From Amylostereum areolatum (taxonomy: Eukaryota > Basidiomycota > Agaricomycetes > Russulales > Stereaceae), in assembly GCA_012932865.1 (NCBI GenBank), contig SAXG01000015.1:124001-188000 (forward strand): 64,000 nucleotides of DNA. The letters are read 5' to 3'. The notes beneath the pieces were generated by a model. That model made no database searches. It had not been told where the DNA came from and saw only the letters and a list, made by a program, of their open reading frames with translations. A program made the position numbers and the translations under genes. Of the stretch, positions 54,312 through 64,000 are shown in pieces; the first letter of the stretch is position 1; each line of letters begins with the position of its first letter.

Positions 54312-55510
54312 ATCCAAGCTGGAGATGAAGCCGAAATCGACAGGCTCTGGAAGGCCTCCACCGAGCTTGGCTTCTGATAGTACGTCTTGTCCGTCCAAAC
54401 ACCTTGCTACACGCATTGACATGAGCTCCCAGCCTGAAGAATCATGACGTCCAGGACGAAGTTGCCTCCATGTTCGAGTTGGGTGCCGAAACGATGCACC
54501 TCCCCTTCTCCAAAAAGACGAGGTTCGAGCAGGACAACGACGGGATGTCGTTCGGATACAAGGCTGCCGGCGCGAACGCCACCGACGGGACGAGTTCATT
54601 AACATCCCCAAAGACGACACACTCTCGTACCCTACGCCCGTTCACCGCACTTATCCGTCCACGGTCACGAACAAGATGGAAGACGTCGTTGCACCTTTCG
54701 TCCGCAAGTCCGTCACTGTCAACAATACGCTCCTCGACGTCCTCAACAAGAGACTGGGTCTCCCCGACGGCACTCTCGCCAACCTGCATAAGATGGATGA
54801 GCCGAGCGGAAGCGAGGCGCGTTGCATCAAGACCCCGAGGGACCAACGTATGTCACCGGACAAGGCAACTCTTGGGGCGCACACCGACTTCGGCTCTCTC
54901 GTCAGTCGACTTCTCTTTAGACTTTGGTGGATGTTGACGTTGTCCTCGGTCATTCCTGCACCACAACCACCTTGGCGGTCTTCAGGTTTTGCTCCCAGGG
55001 ACCGAGGACTGGAAGTACGTCAAGTAGACGCGATGTCTCGCCGCTTCGTGCGCCATACGTTAAATAATCACCCCGTTGATAGCCCTTGCCAGGCCACGCT
55101 ATCTGCAACCTCGGCGACGCGATGACCATCTTCAGCGGGGGCATCTTGCGCTCGAACTTACACCGTGTCGTGTATGTTCCCTTTTCGCTTCCCATGCGCT
55201 AACACCATGCAGCCCTCCGAAGGCGCAATCCGCTTTCGAGCGCTGGTCTCTCACCTTTTTCACGCGTCCCAACACTGCACAAATCCTCGCACTCCGAGCG
55301 AGCGAGAGCATGCTCATCGCCGCGGCGGTGAACGGGGCACCAGAAACCAACTTCGATACTGGCGGGTCTAGCGCTGGCAAGTGGTTTGCACACCGGGTCA
55401 AGAACCAGCACATTGCCAACCGCACGGTAAGCCAAATAACCCTCGTCTTTCGCTGAGTCACGCACCATTCTGTCGTTGTACTTTTCAGGGCCCGCTTGTG
55501 AGCCGGTGAA
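54312..55510 (+). pseudogene. 2-oxoglutarate/Fe(II) oxygenase (isopenicillin N synthase-like) pseudogene, copy 2
   Basis: Better preserved than copy 1. Reads IDRLWKASTELGF followed by a TGA where the family has Trp, then across an intron YLKNHDVQDEVASMFELGAE; PFSKKTRFEQDNDGMSFGYK; a frameshift near 54590; DEFINIPKDDTLSYPTPVHR; VNNTLLDVLNKRLGLPDGTL; EPSGSEARCIKTPRDQRMSP; AHTDFGSL (metal ligands His and Asp); FLHHNHLGGLQVLLPGTEDW; HAICNLGDAMTIFSGGILRS; NLHRVV (third ligand His); AFERWSLTFFTRPN (2-oxoglutarate-binding RxS); and NTNFDTGG-like C-terminus to about 55510. All cofactor ligands are present, but the nonsense codon and frameshift disable it. The true substrate of this subfamily is unknown; such enzymes hydroxylate or desaturate small molecules. 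Confidence 0.85.
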
Positions 55511-58500
55511 TGGAGTACAAGGTAGAGGCTGTTTGAAATGCGAGCAAGAGCACTCGCAATGTGTAAGCATGGATGTCTGCCGCCGTGGCCAATCCACGCG
55601 AATGCGACGGTAGGAAGACTCTTCGTGTAGGAAGATATAGCCACGAGGTGGTTGTCGTGGTTCTAAATGACATGCGTTCTGTGTTTTCTTGTCCGGGCCC
55701 ATATAAACAATCGCAAGGTCCTCCTTGCAATGAACGTCATGGCTGGAATTAACTCGACGAATGTGGATGTCATAGCAGCAATCGATCTCATTGAAAACAA
55801 GTTACATGTGCTGATGATATATAGGGTACTGTAACACGACGGTCAAGACACCATGGCGAAGGAACACGATAACAGTGCAAGGGCGAGAAACAACACGAAA
55901 CGGTGCGAAAGCAGAAACAACATATGACGATGATAAAAACAAAACATGGCGACGACGAAATCAAAACATTTGCTATGGATCCTTGGTAAACCTTCTAGAA
56001 CGACGACAATGGGTGTTAATAGGCGTAGCAAAACGGCCTGCGGCGCACCTTTCGTTCATTGCTGCAGACCTTCCGCTTCCTTGGCTGCTTTCTCCCTTTT
56101 TTTCATTTCATTCTTTCGCGACAAGGCGAAATCATCGTATTCCACGACCTGGTCCTCCATGGTCCAGTTCAGACTAACGTCGTTGGCGTCCAACTTCGCC
56201 CGCACGCTATCCTTCACGGCTTGGAATCGCTCCTTGAGGGTGGGCGCTAAAGTGAAGCGGAGATATAGGAGGAAGACTGCGAAATTGACGGCGCCAAGCG
56301 GATTCGCGATGTCATATCCGTGGCAGTTCCTCTCCAGGATATGCACAATTCCTGGACTCATTTCCTGCGGGAAAATTAGTAAGTACAACAAGGGATGACA
56401 AAGACGAAGTTACCCACCCCCTGTGGTTCGGACATCCAAGCGCAAATGATCCCGCCCACCGTACCCTCAGTGAGCAGTCCATAAACATGAAAGTCGTAGA
56501 TGCCAAGCACCCCTAGAAACTTGACGAGGCTCGCGAGATACATCCGAATCTGATTGGGGCCCGTGACATCGTACCCCTCCTTGTTCTTCTTGAATTCGCA
56601 GGCAAGCAGAGGGAGAAGAAGAGAGTGGATGAGATGCTCATATTCCTTCTTAACTTGGGCATTTGCCGCGCTGGCCTTCGGCAGACTTTCCTCGGAACTG
56701 GACTTTGAGCTTGAGACGCCTGAAAAGGAACAAATAATATTATGTCGCACGCAAGATTCATCAGAAGGGTTAGAACGAGCCTTTCGACTGGGAGCGTGGT
56801 TGACTTTCTCGTAGCAATTTAACCCTGGCAGGTGCGGCGGGCGCTGTGAATGTGGGTGAGTGGTGTGAGCTTCATACACCCCGCAATCTGGGAGATATAA
56901 ACATACCTTGTCGGTCCGCGACCGATGATTCTTGCGCTAGTTGGAAGCAGAAGTAAAACAAGCAATCAAACGGGGAAGACAGATAGATAACATACTCTGA
57001 ACGATGCCCTGGCTTGCTTCGTATGAATCGAAGTTCAGTGCGGCCATGATGTCGAACGGCTTGAGTGAGCTAACGATGCGTCCGAGTGCACGCTCAAGTC
57101 CGACGCTTTTTCCTGACTCGAGATTGGTTATGCTAGGGCCTGTTGGAGCGTCGGGAGATAGAATGACGGGTCCGAGTTTTTTTGCCCTTGTCGCCTCGTC
57201 CACCCCGAAAAAATTTGGAATCTGGACAGCGGCGATGACGTCACATTTCCCTGACCTAGGGCTTTCCTGCCATCTCGAGGTTGCGTCATTGTAGCCATCA
57301 CGCCATATCGTCAAGTTGGTAGTGAATAATGCATGGACTTCTTTAGCATAGTCCTTGTTGGTTGCCACGAATTTGTCGCGGCTCAGTTGACTCGCCGTGT
57401 TTCGCGAGAATCGTGTTAGCTTCAACCTACGAGTTGCTCGACCTGGGTTTCACTGAAAGTTTTAGGCCCGTCGTCTCCTCCGGAAACGTTCTTGTGCCCA
57501 TGTGTCCAATCGAAAAGGTCCTCGCGTGCGACATGGATGGCACGTTCCGCTCTAGTGATTCCGGAAAACTGGGTCAGTCGTGACGACAAATAGCTCAGTT
57601 ATACCACGCACAATGACACAATCCGAGTGGGTGCAAGGTCGGTTTTGCTGGACAAGATCAGACTGATGATACCATCAAACGCCTGGCGATGTTCCGCCTC
57701 GTTAGCCTGATTGGCATGCTGAGAGGACCTTGTTAAGGCGGCTTGGGAAGAGAAGCGGAGAATGTCGGACAGTTTGTTAGAAAGAACGTGTTCCATCTGC
57801 TCAGAAAGAAAGGTCGGGGGCGAAATATCCTCTCGGCGCCCTTCGACGGCAGTGACCAGGTCTTCCAACGAACTGCACTGATCGCGAGCAACGGAAGGAT
57901 ATGTATCCTTTACACGAGGATTGTTTCAGCCAATAATAAGCGAAGTATAAAGCAGTGCTTACAAAGCCCTTCCAAGCAAGTGGCAGAGCCAGTCCAGTCG
58001 CAGCCTTGTAGTCCTTGAGATGCGGTATCCGCACTGCCCAAGCCGCTCGGCTGGCTTCAATCACGGTTTCACTAGGCAGTAGTAGCGAGTCCAGGTTCGT
58101 GCCTGTCTTTGGAAGGGAATCCTGAACAACGAAGTGACTGTTCAACCAGAGGGAAGTTTTGGAGCCTTGGTGGCGTGCCCCCCCTGCAGAGTTCGCAAAC
58201 CTGGATACACGTTAATGTTAAGGAGGCACGAGATCCCCGGCATGTTTACGCACCGGGACATTGACATTGTCGTTAAAGTGGGAGTGTTTACTCTGGTAGG
58301 GAATGTCTAGCTGCCGTGGAACAGGTATAGAAATGTATAAATACGCATACTGTGACTTCTTGTCCGAGTTTTCGTCCGTTATGTCAACCTCGGGGGGGCT
58401 ACATGTGGAGATCGGTCAATCGGGATGGCTGGTTGAATATGAGGCGGGATCGCATACATCTTGTCCGTGGGCTGATCACCCTCGGACACTGCCCTGTGGA

Positions 58501-58550
58501 GATCTGGTCAGAAAACATGGCGCGAGCTTGCACTGCATGACAAGCTCACT
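55430..58550. repeat. Segmental duplication, copy 2 (partner 45600-48680)
   Basis: Near-identical partner of 45600-48680, from the oxygenase 3' end (gtagaggctgtttgaaatg, about 55523) through the 3' flank and C-terminal half of member D. Divergence rises sharply upstream of about 58560. Confidence 0.85.
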
Positions 58551-60179
58551 TCCTGCCTTTGACGGTCTTGTTGTGTTGTGTCTTGTCAGCCATGCCGCAT
58601 TCAACGTCTGGAGGCAGTGAGCTGCCCAAGCATCAAGCACCAGTTAGGCGAGGGAGCAAGATGGAAGGTCAAAGGAGGCAGGGAGGGGAAACAAAGAACA
58701 CTTACCAAACGGAACATATAGGACTCAGTCCAAGCCACGCTTCCACGTTTCGAGACGTATATCCTTCTTCAGGGAGAACAACTTGATCTTCCCGCCATAA
58801 ATCGAAGTGACCCTCGAGGCTGCCCAGGTTTGCACCGCTCGACGCAAGGGCAATGGACTTGTCAGATGCGAACTGTTCGCATGAAGAGAAAATGAGAAAC
58901 GCTAGAAGAAGCGCGTCACTGCATTTCTTCAGGTCGAACACCCCATGAGTGAGATGCGCTGCTTGACAGTGAAGGAGGTTGACCGAGGGCTATAGATGTT
59001 ACGGTCAGAAGACGCGGCAGCACATAACAAATGGGACGCGCAAAATTCAAGTTAGGAGCAGGATCCTTGCCCAGCCATCCGACGATGACTTGAATAGCAG
59101 TTCCTTCCGGGTCGAAGGCCAGTCCGAGGACCGGACTCTGAACGCCCCACACGCGTCGTTGGTAGAGAGCGCTGGATATCGCGTCCTCCACGAGGCCAGG
59201 CTTCGCCATCACCAACGCAGCCAGACAATCGGGTCCCCTCCAGTCGTTCATCATCATGTGTCGACTGTAGTCCGAGCCCAAAGGCTCCTCCGAAACAGAT
59301 TCGGCGTCCGACGGGACCTCTGAAACCAGTGACTGTGCGCGGTTCTCTTCCAGGTCGTTCTCCAAAAATTCAGAGACGGTAAACCTGCGCGGATACTGTG
59401 GCGCGTCGTCTTCGTCGGACTCCGATTGCGTTGAGTTGGATGCATTTTGCGATGGTTCCGGCGAAGGAGTGGCTATCCGCATTTCTTCGCCGGGTTCCAC
59501 TGCATCTTCGGGCGGATGCGCTCGAAAGGGAGAGAGCGCTATGAGGGTTGCTTTTGCGTAGCGGGGCAGGAATCGAGAGAGTGGGTCGGATGTGGCGTAG
59601 GGATGCTTCGCCAGCGCGAACCAGACGCCATCTCTAGTACCATAGTTAGCTCTTTGTGGACTATATGGACATCTGTAACTTACAGGACAATCGCATCGGG
59701 ACACGACGCGAGCATGCACGTCTCAACAAAGGCGGCGAGGAAAGATGTGTTGGGCCCCAAGCTGAACCCGTTTGAGGCGTAGTCCGAGCGATACCGAAGC
59801 AGGGCGACGATGGAAAAAAGATGCCCTAGGATGTTTGACATCTTCTGGTATAGGTCCAGGTCGCGGCCTGACGGTGGCGCAGACGGTCGTGTCTCCGATC
59901 GCTGGATTTCTTCCACTAGTTCAGCGAAGAGGTCTTCGGCGTCGCTGCTGAGAAGTGGTTGGGGGTCCTATGTCAAAGAAAAGTATATTCGTCATATAAT
60001 AGACTGACATTGAGGGAAATTCGACCTACGCTTGCCAGCCAAGACGGCAGTGGATTCGCCCTTAGACGGTACACGAGGTCGACGACATCCGGTGGCCAGT
60101 CCGGGTCCGACGCTTCGACGGATAGACAAATGTTATGACGGATTAGAGCGGGATTCTCCTGGTTCGCGAGAACGGGCAT
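56056..60179 (-). pseudogene. Family member D, probably frameshifted
   Basis: Start MPVLANQENPALIRHNICLS at 60179, which resembles copy A, whereas the middle (NLNFARPICYVLPRLLTVTS) resembles copy B and the C-terminal half is almost identical to C: a mosaic. The D motif (ESPRSGKCDVIAAVQIPNFF, about 57265), PFDIMAALNFDSYEASQG (open here, unlike C), LLLPLLACEFKKNKEGYDV and GPNQIRMYLASLVKFLGVLG are kept. D has private indels where C is clean (CAGTTGACTCGCC for CAGTTGCTCGCC near 57390, and CAACCTACG for CAACCACG near 57426), which break the frame upstream of the D motif. As in C, only a few single-base changes disable it. Function unknown. Confidence 0.65.
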
Positions 60180-61733
60180 GACGAAGTAGCGGTCGCAGGA
60201 TGATGGTGTTCGAGAATGAGCCTGACTCAATAAACTTCTTCGACGAGTTGGAGGATGCTGAAATGTTGACTTGCCGCGAACTTCGAATCTCGCGCTTCGG
60301 GATTGGCGTGCACGTGTGCGTTCCGGGCGGGCGCCAATTGGCTTGAACCGCACCATGGATCCATTTCCTCGCCTTCATTACTGTTCTTACTCTCGGTACC
60401 AGTAATCGCATCATACAGTCCACTTCAAAGGAACCTCAGCGTCGAAGGCCGACTGGACGAACGTCGTCCAACAGAGGACTACTAGTATGAGCAACATCTC
60501 GCGCAGAAACGGCCTTTCTCGTACACCTGAAGGGTTCTAGACTGTCGAACCTGGTGGATGGAAAGAGATGCTTGACTGTGCTTGAGACGGGTTGGCCGCC
60601 ATACCGAGGATCAATGGACACTGGGCCAATGGGCCGCGGCTTTCGCATGAGCGAGGCGACTTCTTCTCTCATGGTTGCTCATGGCCGCCGCCGCCAATCC
60701 GATCGAAGTGGGCGTCCCCAGATTCTGACTCGACGGTACACGACTGACTATCTATCCACTGCAAGCTCGCTCCCGGAGAGGAAGATGGTACGCATGCTAG
60801 GCTCGCCGTCGCCCGTCAGGTAGTCAAACCCCCCAAGACCCAGTCCGTCAAAATACTGGGTGGCTTCCGTATCCCGACGGGGAGTCTCGCTCTGCGGAAG
60901 CCGCGTCTCATGCGACGATCCAGCGCGGAGGAGAGAAACCTACCTTCTTCGAGCCTCCGTCCCGGAAGCTGAAGCTGCATAGACGGGCAAGGCAAGCAGG
61001 ATGTGATTGTCACCGTTCCACCCAGGTCACGCCGCCACCGGATTGGACCCCGCTATGCTACCTCCCAGTCGTTCACCCTGGCAGACGCAGTGCCGCCAAA
61101 AAAAAACCGCCCGTCCAACCGACACTTACCCCCCAGCAGCATCCGCCGGTGTCGTTGATTGTATGGTCGCGTTCTCGCCGTCGAAGGTTGTCCATGTTCT
61201 CGCCCGGCGTAATCGATGCAATTTCCTCCCTATATCTTCGCCCCCTTTGAAAGATGCTCAGCATTCCAGCTGACCGCACGAATGCCACTTGGAGCGCGTT
61301 TTTGCGCACCACGTCCTCCAGGCGATCCCTGCATACCGTCGTGGCATTGACAAGCCTGTTCCGCGATCTCGCTTCCGCTCCTTTCCGATGCCGGACTGTA
61401 CCCTCGACAGACACCCAGGCCTTCGTTCAGTGCTGTCCATCTCCTGAAAGGGCGCGTCGATCCCCATCGCAACAACGGAGAGCGGCTCACGCCCGCCCCG
61501 CTGAAATTCGTTATGTACCACAGCGTCCCAGCGCCGCCGATGTCGCCCTTTCCCCCCCAATGCCAACCTCTACCCCGCTCTCTCGACCCCCCTCCGCCGA
61601 CTGGGCGCCGCGCGCGCGACCGGGGTCCTCCGCACGGGTGAGCACACGCCCCGCACCTGCCCTGTGCATGGGACGTTGACCTGCGTCCGTGGTCGGTGCC
61701 CCCCCTCCCCCCCCCCTCTCCCTCCAGTCCTCC
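60180..61733. other. Spacer, no supported gene
   Basis: The first about 150 bp are the 5' flank of member D, sharing ggcgtgcacgtgtgcgttcc with the flank of C (about 50400). From 60450 to 61560 I see only stop-interrupted frames. 61560-61645 may be a first exon of the following gene (NANLYPALSTPLRRLG in one frame), but this is uncertain. Confidence 0.4.
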
Positions 61734-62305
61734 ATGCACACCCATCTATCCAAATCCTCCGTCACCGTGTTCGCATCCCCGGCCCCCGATCGCCCCGCGC
61801 GCGACGCCCCCGACCCAGCGCCTCCCGACCCGAAGACCGCGCCCTCGCTCCTCGCGTCCCTCCTCGCCTTCGTCCTCGGCACCGTCCACGAGATCCGCGG
61901 CAACCCCAGCCGCTCCCCGAGCGCGGCGCGGATCCTGCTCAAGCTCCCGCTCACGATGGCGCTCACGTACGCCTACCGCCAGACGAAGCTCCTCCTGCGC
62001 ACGATGGTCAGTAGCTCGGACACACACCCCCCCCTCTTCCCCGCTCCCGCTCCCCCCTTCCCCCCCTCCTAAACTCTAACCAACCCACGCCCCGACCGCG
62101 ACCGATCCCTCTTTCGCGGGAAACGCCCGATCCAGATCGATTCGTCTCACCGCGTCGAAAGCAGGTGCTCCCGCTCCAGGTGTGCGTCCAGGCGTACGAG
62201 TACCAGCTCCGCGTCGCGCTCCCGCGCCTGCCGTCCCTCGGCGGCGTGCTGACCTGGCTGTACTCGTGGGCCGTGAACCTCGTGCTCGCGCTCCTCATCA
62301 AGTGA
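61734..62305 (+). CDS. Small membrane-associated protein of unknown function (paralogue 2)
   Basis: Two exons visible: MHTHLSKSSVTVFASPAPD through ASLLAFVLGTVHEIRGNPSR and LLKLPLTMALTYAYRQTKLL (to about 62006), then after an intron VLPLQVCVQAYEYQLRVALP, RLPSLGGVLTWLYSWAVNLV and LALLIK at the stop. Two hydrophobic segments suggest membrane association. The last exon aligns by eye with exon 3 of the gene at 38648-39646 (LPLxxxxxxYExQ[IL]R). The first exon start is uncertain; an additional upstream exon near 61564 is plausible. No known domain. Confidence 0.45.
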
Positions 62306-62947
62306 GCGCGAAGCGGAAGGGCTGGCTGGCGTGGGTCCGACCCCCCAAACCGAGAGGACCCGGGGTTGCGTGATAGTGATAGGCCTGGCACCTGGGTGCA
62401 GCGGGGGTATGTCTGACGACGCATCGGGGAGACGTGTGGGGTATGGACTAGATTGTTGGACTACATAGGCGGGCTCGTCAAACGACACGGCCTAAACCTT
62501 CGAAAAAAGAGCGAGTGGGCGACGGGGTATATAGTATACCGCGTGGGATGGATGGAGGGTATCAAAAGACTGAAAGCGAGGTATACAACTGATGTATACA
62601 AAGGGTGCGCGCCGCTGCGGGCGCTTTCAGCGATATCATGTACAGCGAAACAGCTAAGAGGGGGATTAGTCGACGGGGGGACGTCGGGGGGAGAGGTTAG
62701 AGTTTACCAGGGAGCGTGGGCGAGCTTAGGAGGTGATGTAGACGACGGAAGGATGGACAGATCTGTGTATGCAGAGAAAAGCTGTATGCAGATGCGGATG
62801 CGGATGCAGAGGGGGGCAGAGAGCGGCTATGAGGAGCGTACTGATGCGAAGAGAAAAGCGGGATGCGAAACCAACGATAAAAACACTATGTGAGAACAGG
62901 ACGTGGAGGGGGAAAACACGAAGGACCGTAGGATAGGGCTCGCCGTC
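62306..62947. other. Spacer, no gene recognised
   Basis: Convergent 3' ends of the small membrane-protein gene (+) and the proline-rich gene (-). Open frames are short and featureless. Confidence 0.5.
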
Positions 62948-63847
62948 CTAAAGCATGAACGCCATCTCGCTCAGCCTCCGACTCTCCTCGTCCTCGATCG
63001 TCTTCACCCCGAGCAATATCGTGCCCTGGTTGTGCATGGTCGGGCTGAGCGGCACCGCGGGCACCTCCGCGATGCCCGGCGGACACGGAAGCGGCGACGG
63101 CGCCGGCTTCGAGCGCGTGGTCATCGCGCGGCGGAGGTTGCCCAGCGAGGACGGTTTGGCGAGCAGAGGCTCGGGCTGGAGCGTGCCCGCGCGCTTCTTG
63201 CCGAGCATGAACCCGAGCGACTTGCGGTTCTCGGTCTTCTTCTTCGCGGCGCCGCCCTCGTCCGCCTTGGACGGGCGCGGGCGCGGGCGCGGGGCGGGGA
63301 AGGTCGCGATGAGCGGCGGCGCGGTCTGGTGCCCGTCGAACGCGCCGAACTCCTGCGCGAGGAACGGCACGTCCTGCTCGACCGCGAACTGGATGTGCGG
63401 CTCGTCGCAGAGCGGGCTTTCCTCGGCGCTCTCGACGATGACGGGCGCGAGGTGCGCGGGCCGTGCGCGCTTCGAGGTGGGGCTGCGGGGGAGGAAGGGG
63501 TAGGAGGGCACGTCGGGGAGGTCGGAGGCGGTGCTGTGCGAGAGTTGGGAGGAGGATTCGACGAGGGAGGGCATGGTGGGGGAGGTGGGCGTGGTGGGCA
63601 GGCCTTGCGAGTCTGCTTGGAGGAGGGACGCGGAGCTGGCGAGGGGGGGAGGGGGGAATCCGGGTGAAGGGGGCGAGGGAGGCATGGGCGGATCCGAAGG
63701 CTGGCGGGGCGAGTGCACGGAACGCGGGGACTGGGGAGCGTCTTGCTGATGTGTCGCTGGGCGAGTCGGCGCTGTGGGAGAGCGCGGCATGGTGAAGTTG
63801 ACAAGGCGTTCGCGGGCGATATCCTCGCTGGTACGCTGGGGCGACAA
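62948..63847 (-). CDS. Proline/serine-rich, probably disordered protein, possibly 5'-incomplete
   Basis: Open frame of 299 residues reading to MAFML at the stop. N-terminal half is Pro/Ser/Thr-rich (SPRSVHSPRQPSDPPMPPS) with many SP/TP sites. A more ordered middle reads EPHIQFAVEQDVPFLAQEF, followed by a basic patch (KKKTENRKSLGFMLGKKRAG) and a conserved-looking end (GTILLGVKTIEDEESRRLSE). No domain recognised; it resembles fungal signalling or cell-polarity adaptors only in composition. The frame stays open upstream of the first Met towards the window end, so an upstream exon outside the window is possible. Confidence 0.5.
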   Translation of the reverse strand: MSPQRTSEDIARERLVNFTMPRSPTAPTRPATHQQDAPQSPRSVHSPRQPSDPPMPPSPPSPGFPPPPLASSASLLQADSQGLPTTPTSPTMPSLVESSSQLSHSTASDLPDVPSYPFLPRSPTSKRARPAHLAPVIVESAEESPLCDEPHIQFAVEQDVPFLAQEFGAFDGHQTAPPLIATFPAPRPRPRPSKADEGGAAKKKTENRKSLGFMLGKKRAGTLQPEPLLAKPSSLGNLRRAMTTRSKPAPSPLPCPPGIAEVPAVPLSPTMHNQGTILLGVKTIEDEESRRLSEMAFML

Positions 63848-64000
63848 GCGGCGAGTCCAAAGGCACGGGGAACGAGCGAGTCCGATCGCGGTGACTTTGA
63901 TGGATCCTGCGCTGGGGATGCAGGGGAAATCGCCGCGGTGGAGGAATGCGGTTCCCGACAGGGCATCCAGCGATGCAGAAAACGAGCGGTGGGAGCGAGG

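Noticed and set aside
62903..63667. Plus-strand 254-residue frame opposite the proline-rich gene
   Set aside because: Arg/Gly/Glu-rich shadow frame; the minus-strand frame has more protein-like composition and continues past the first Met.

Overview
The window is nuclear DNA of a filamentous basidiomycete, most probably an Agaricomycete. Genes are split by many short (about 45-80 bp) GT-AG introns, base composition is GC-rich, and the mobile elements (a Plavaka-type DNA transposon, a Helitron with intron-containing Rep-helicase, an integrase-core remnant) are of the kinds common in mushroom-forming fungi. No rRNA, tRNA, CRISPR or bacterial-style operon was seen. Gene models below are hand-built from reading frames and splice signals, so exon ends are approximate unless stated.

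Layout. 1-4.6 kb is a repeat-rich stretch: promoter-like and retroelement-like debris, a coiled-coil protein gene with repeated TQT motifs, a decayed integrase-core gene and short tandem/dispersed repeats. 4.6-13.4 kb is a phosphoinositide-specific phospholipase C pseudogene split by a 7.0-kb Plavaka element (5624-12666) with perfect 16-bp terminal inverted repeats. 13.8-18.0 kb is copy A of a four-member multi-exon gene family of unknown function. 18.6-26 kb is a housekeeping block: an MFS sugar transporter, a macro-domain protein with a 12-nt microexon, and a YANK/STK32-like kinase, all on the minus strand. 26.3-38.1 kb is a YVC1-like TRP calcium-channel gene split by an 8.5-kb Helitron (27750-36293); removing the Helitron at an A|T site rejoins the channel reading frame. 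38.6-39.6 kb is a small membrane-protein gene with a likely paralogue at 61.7-62.3 kb.

40.3-60.2 kb is a tandem array of three minus-strand members (B, C, D) of the same family as copy A. Members B and C are each followed, on the opposite strand, by a 2-oxoglutarate/Fe(II) oxygenase pseudogene. The C and D units are almost identical over about 3 kb but mosaic elsewhere, and each carries private one-base indels. Between C and D sits a head-to-head pair of small genes: a 199-aa protein of unknown function and a 382-aa protein with a D...ExK...Q pattern like PD-(D/E)XK nucleases. The A-D family carries a comparable but more widely spaced D...ExK...NQ pattern. This amplified family plus the nested gene pair is the best candidate here for an undescribed system. 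The nuclease reading is inference from motif order only.

62.9-63.8 kb holds a proline/serine-rich, probably disordered protein. Both transposon-disrupted host genes (PLC and the YVC1-like channel) belong to calcium signalling.
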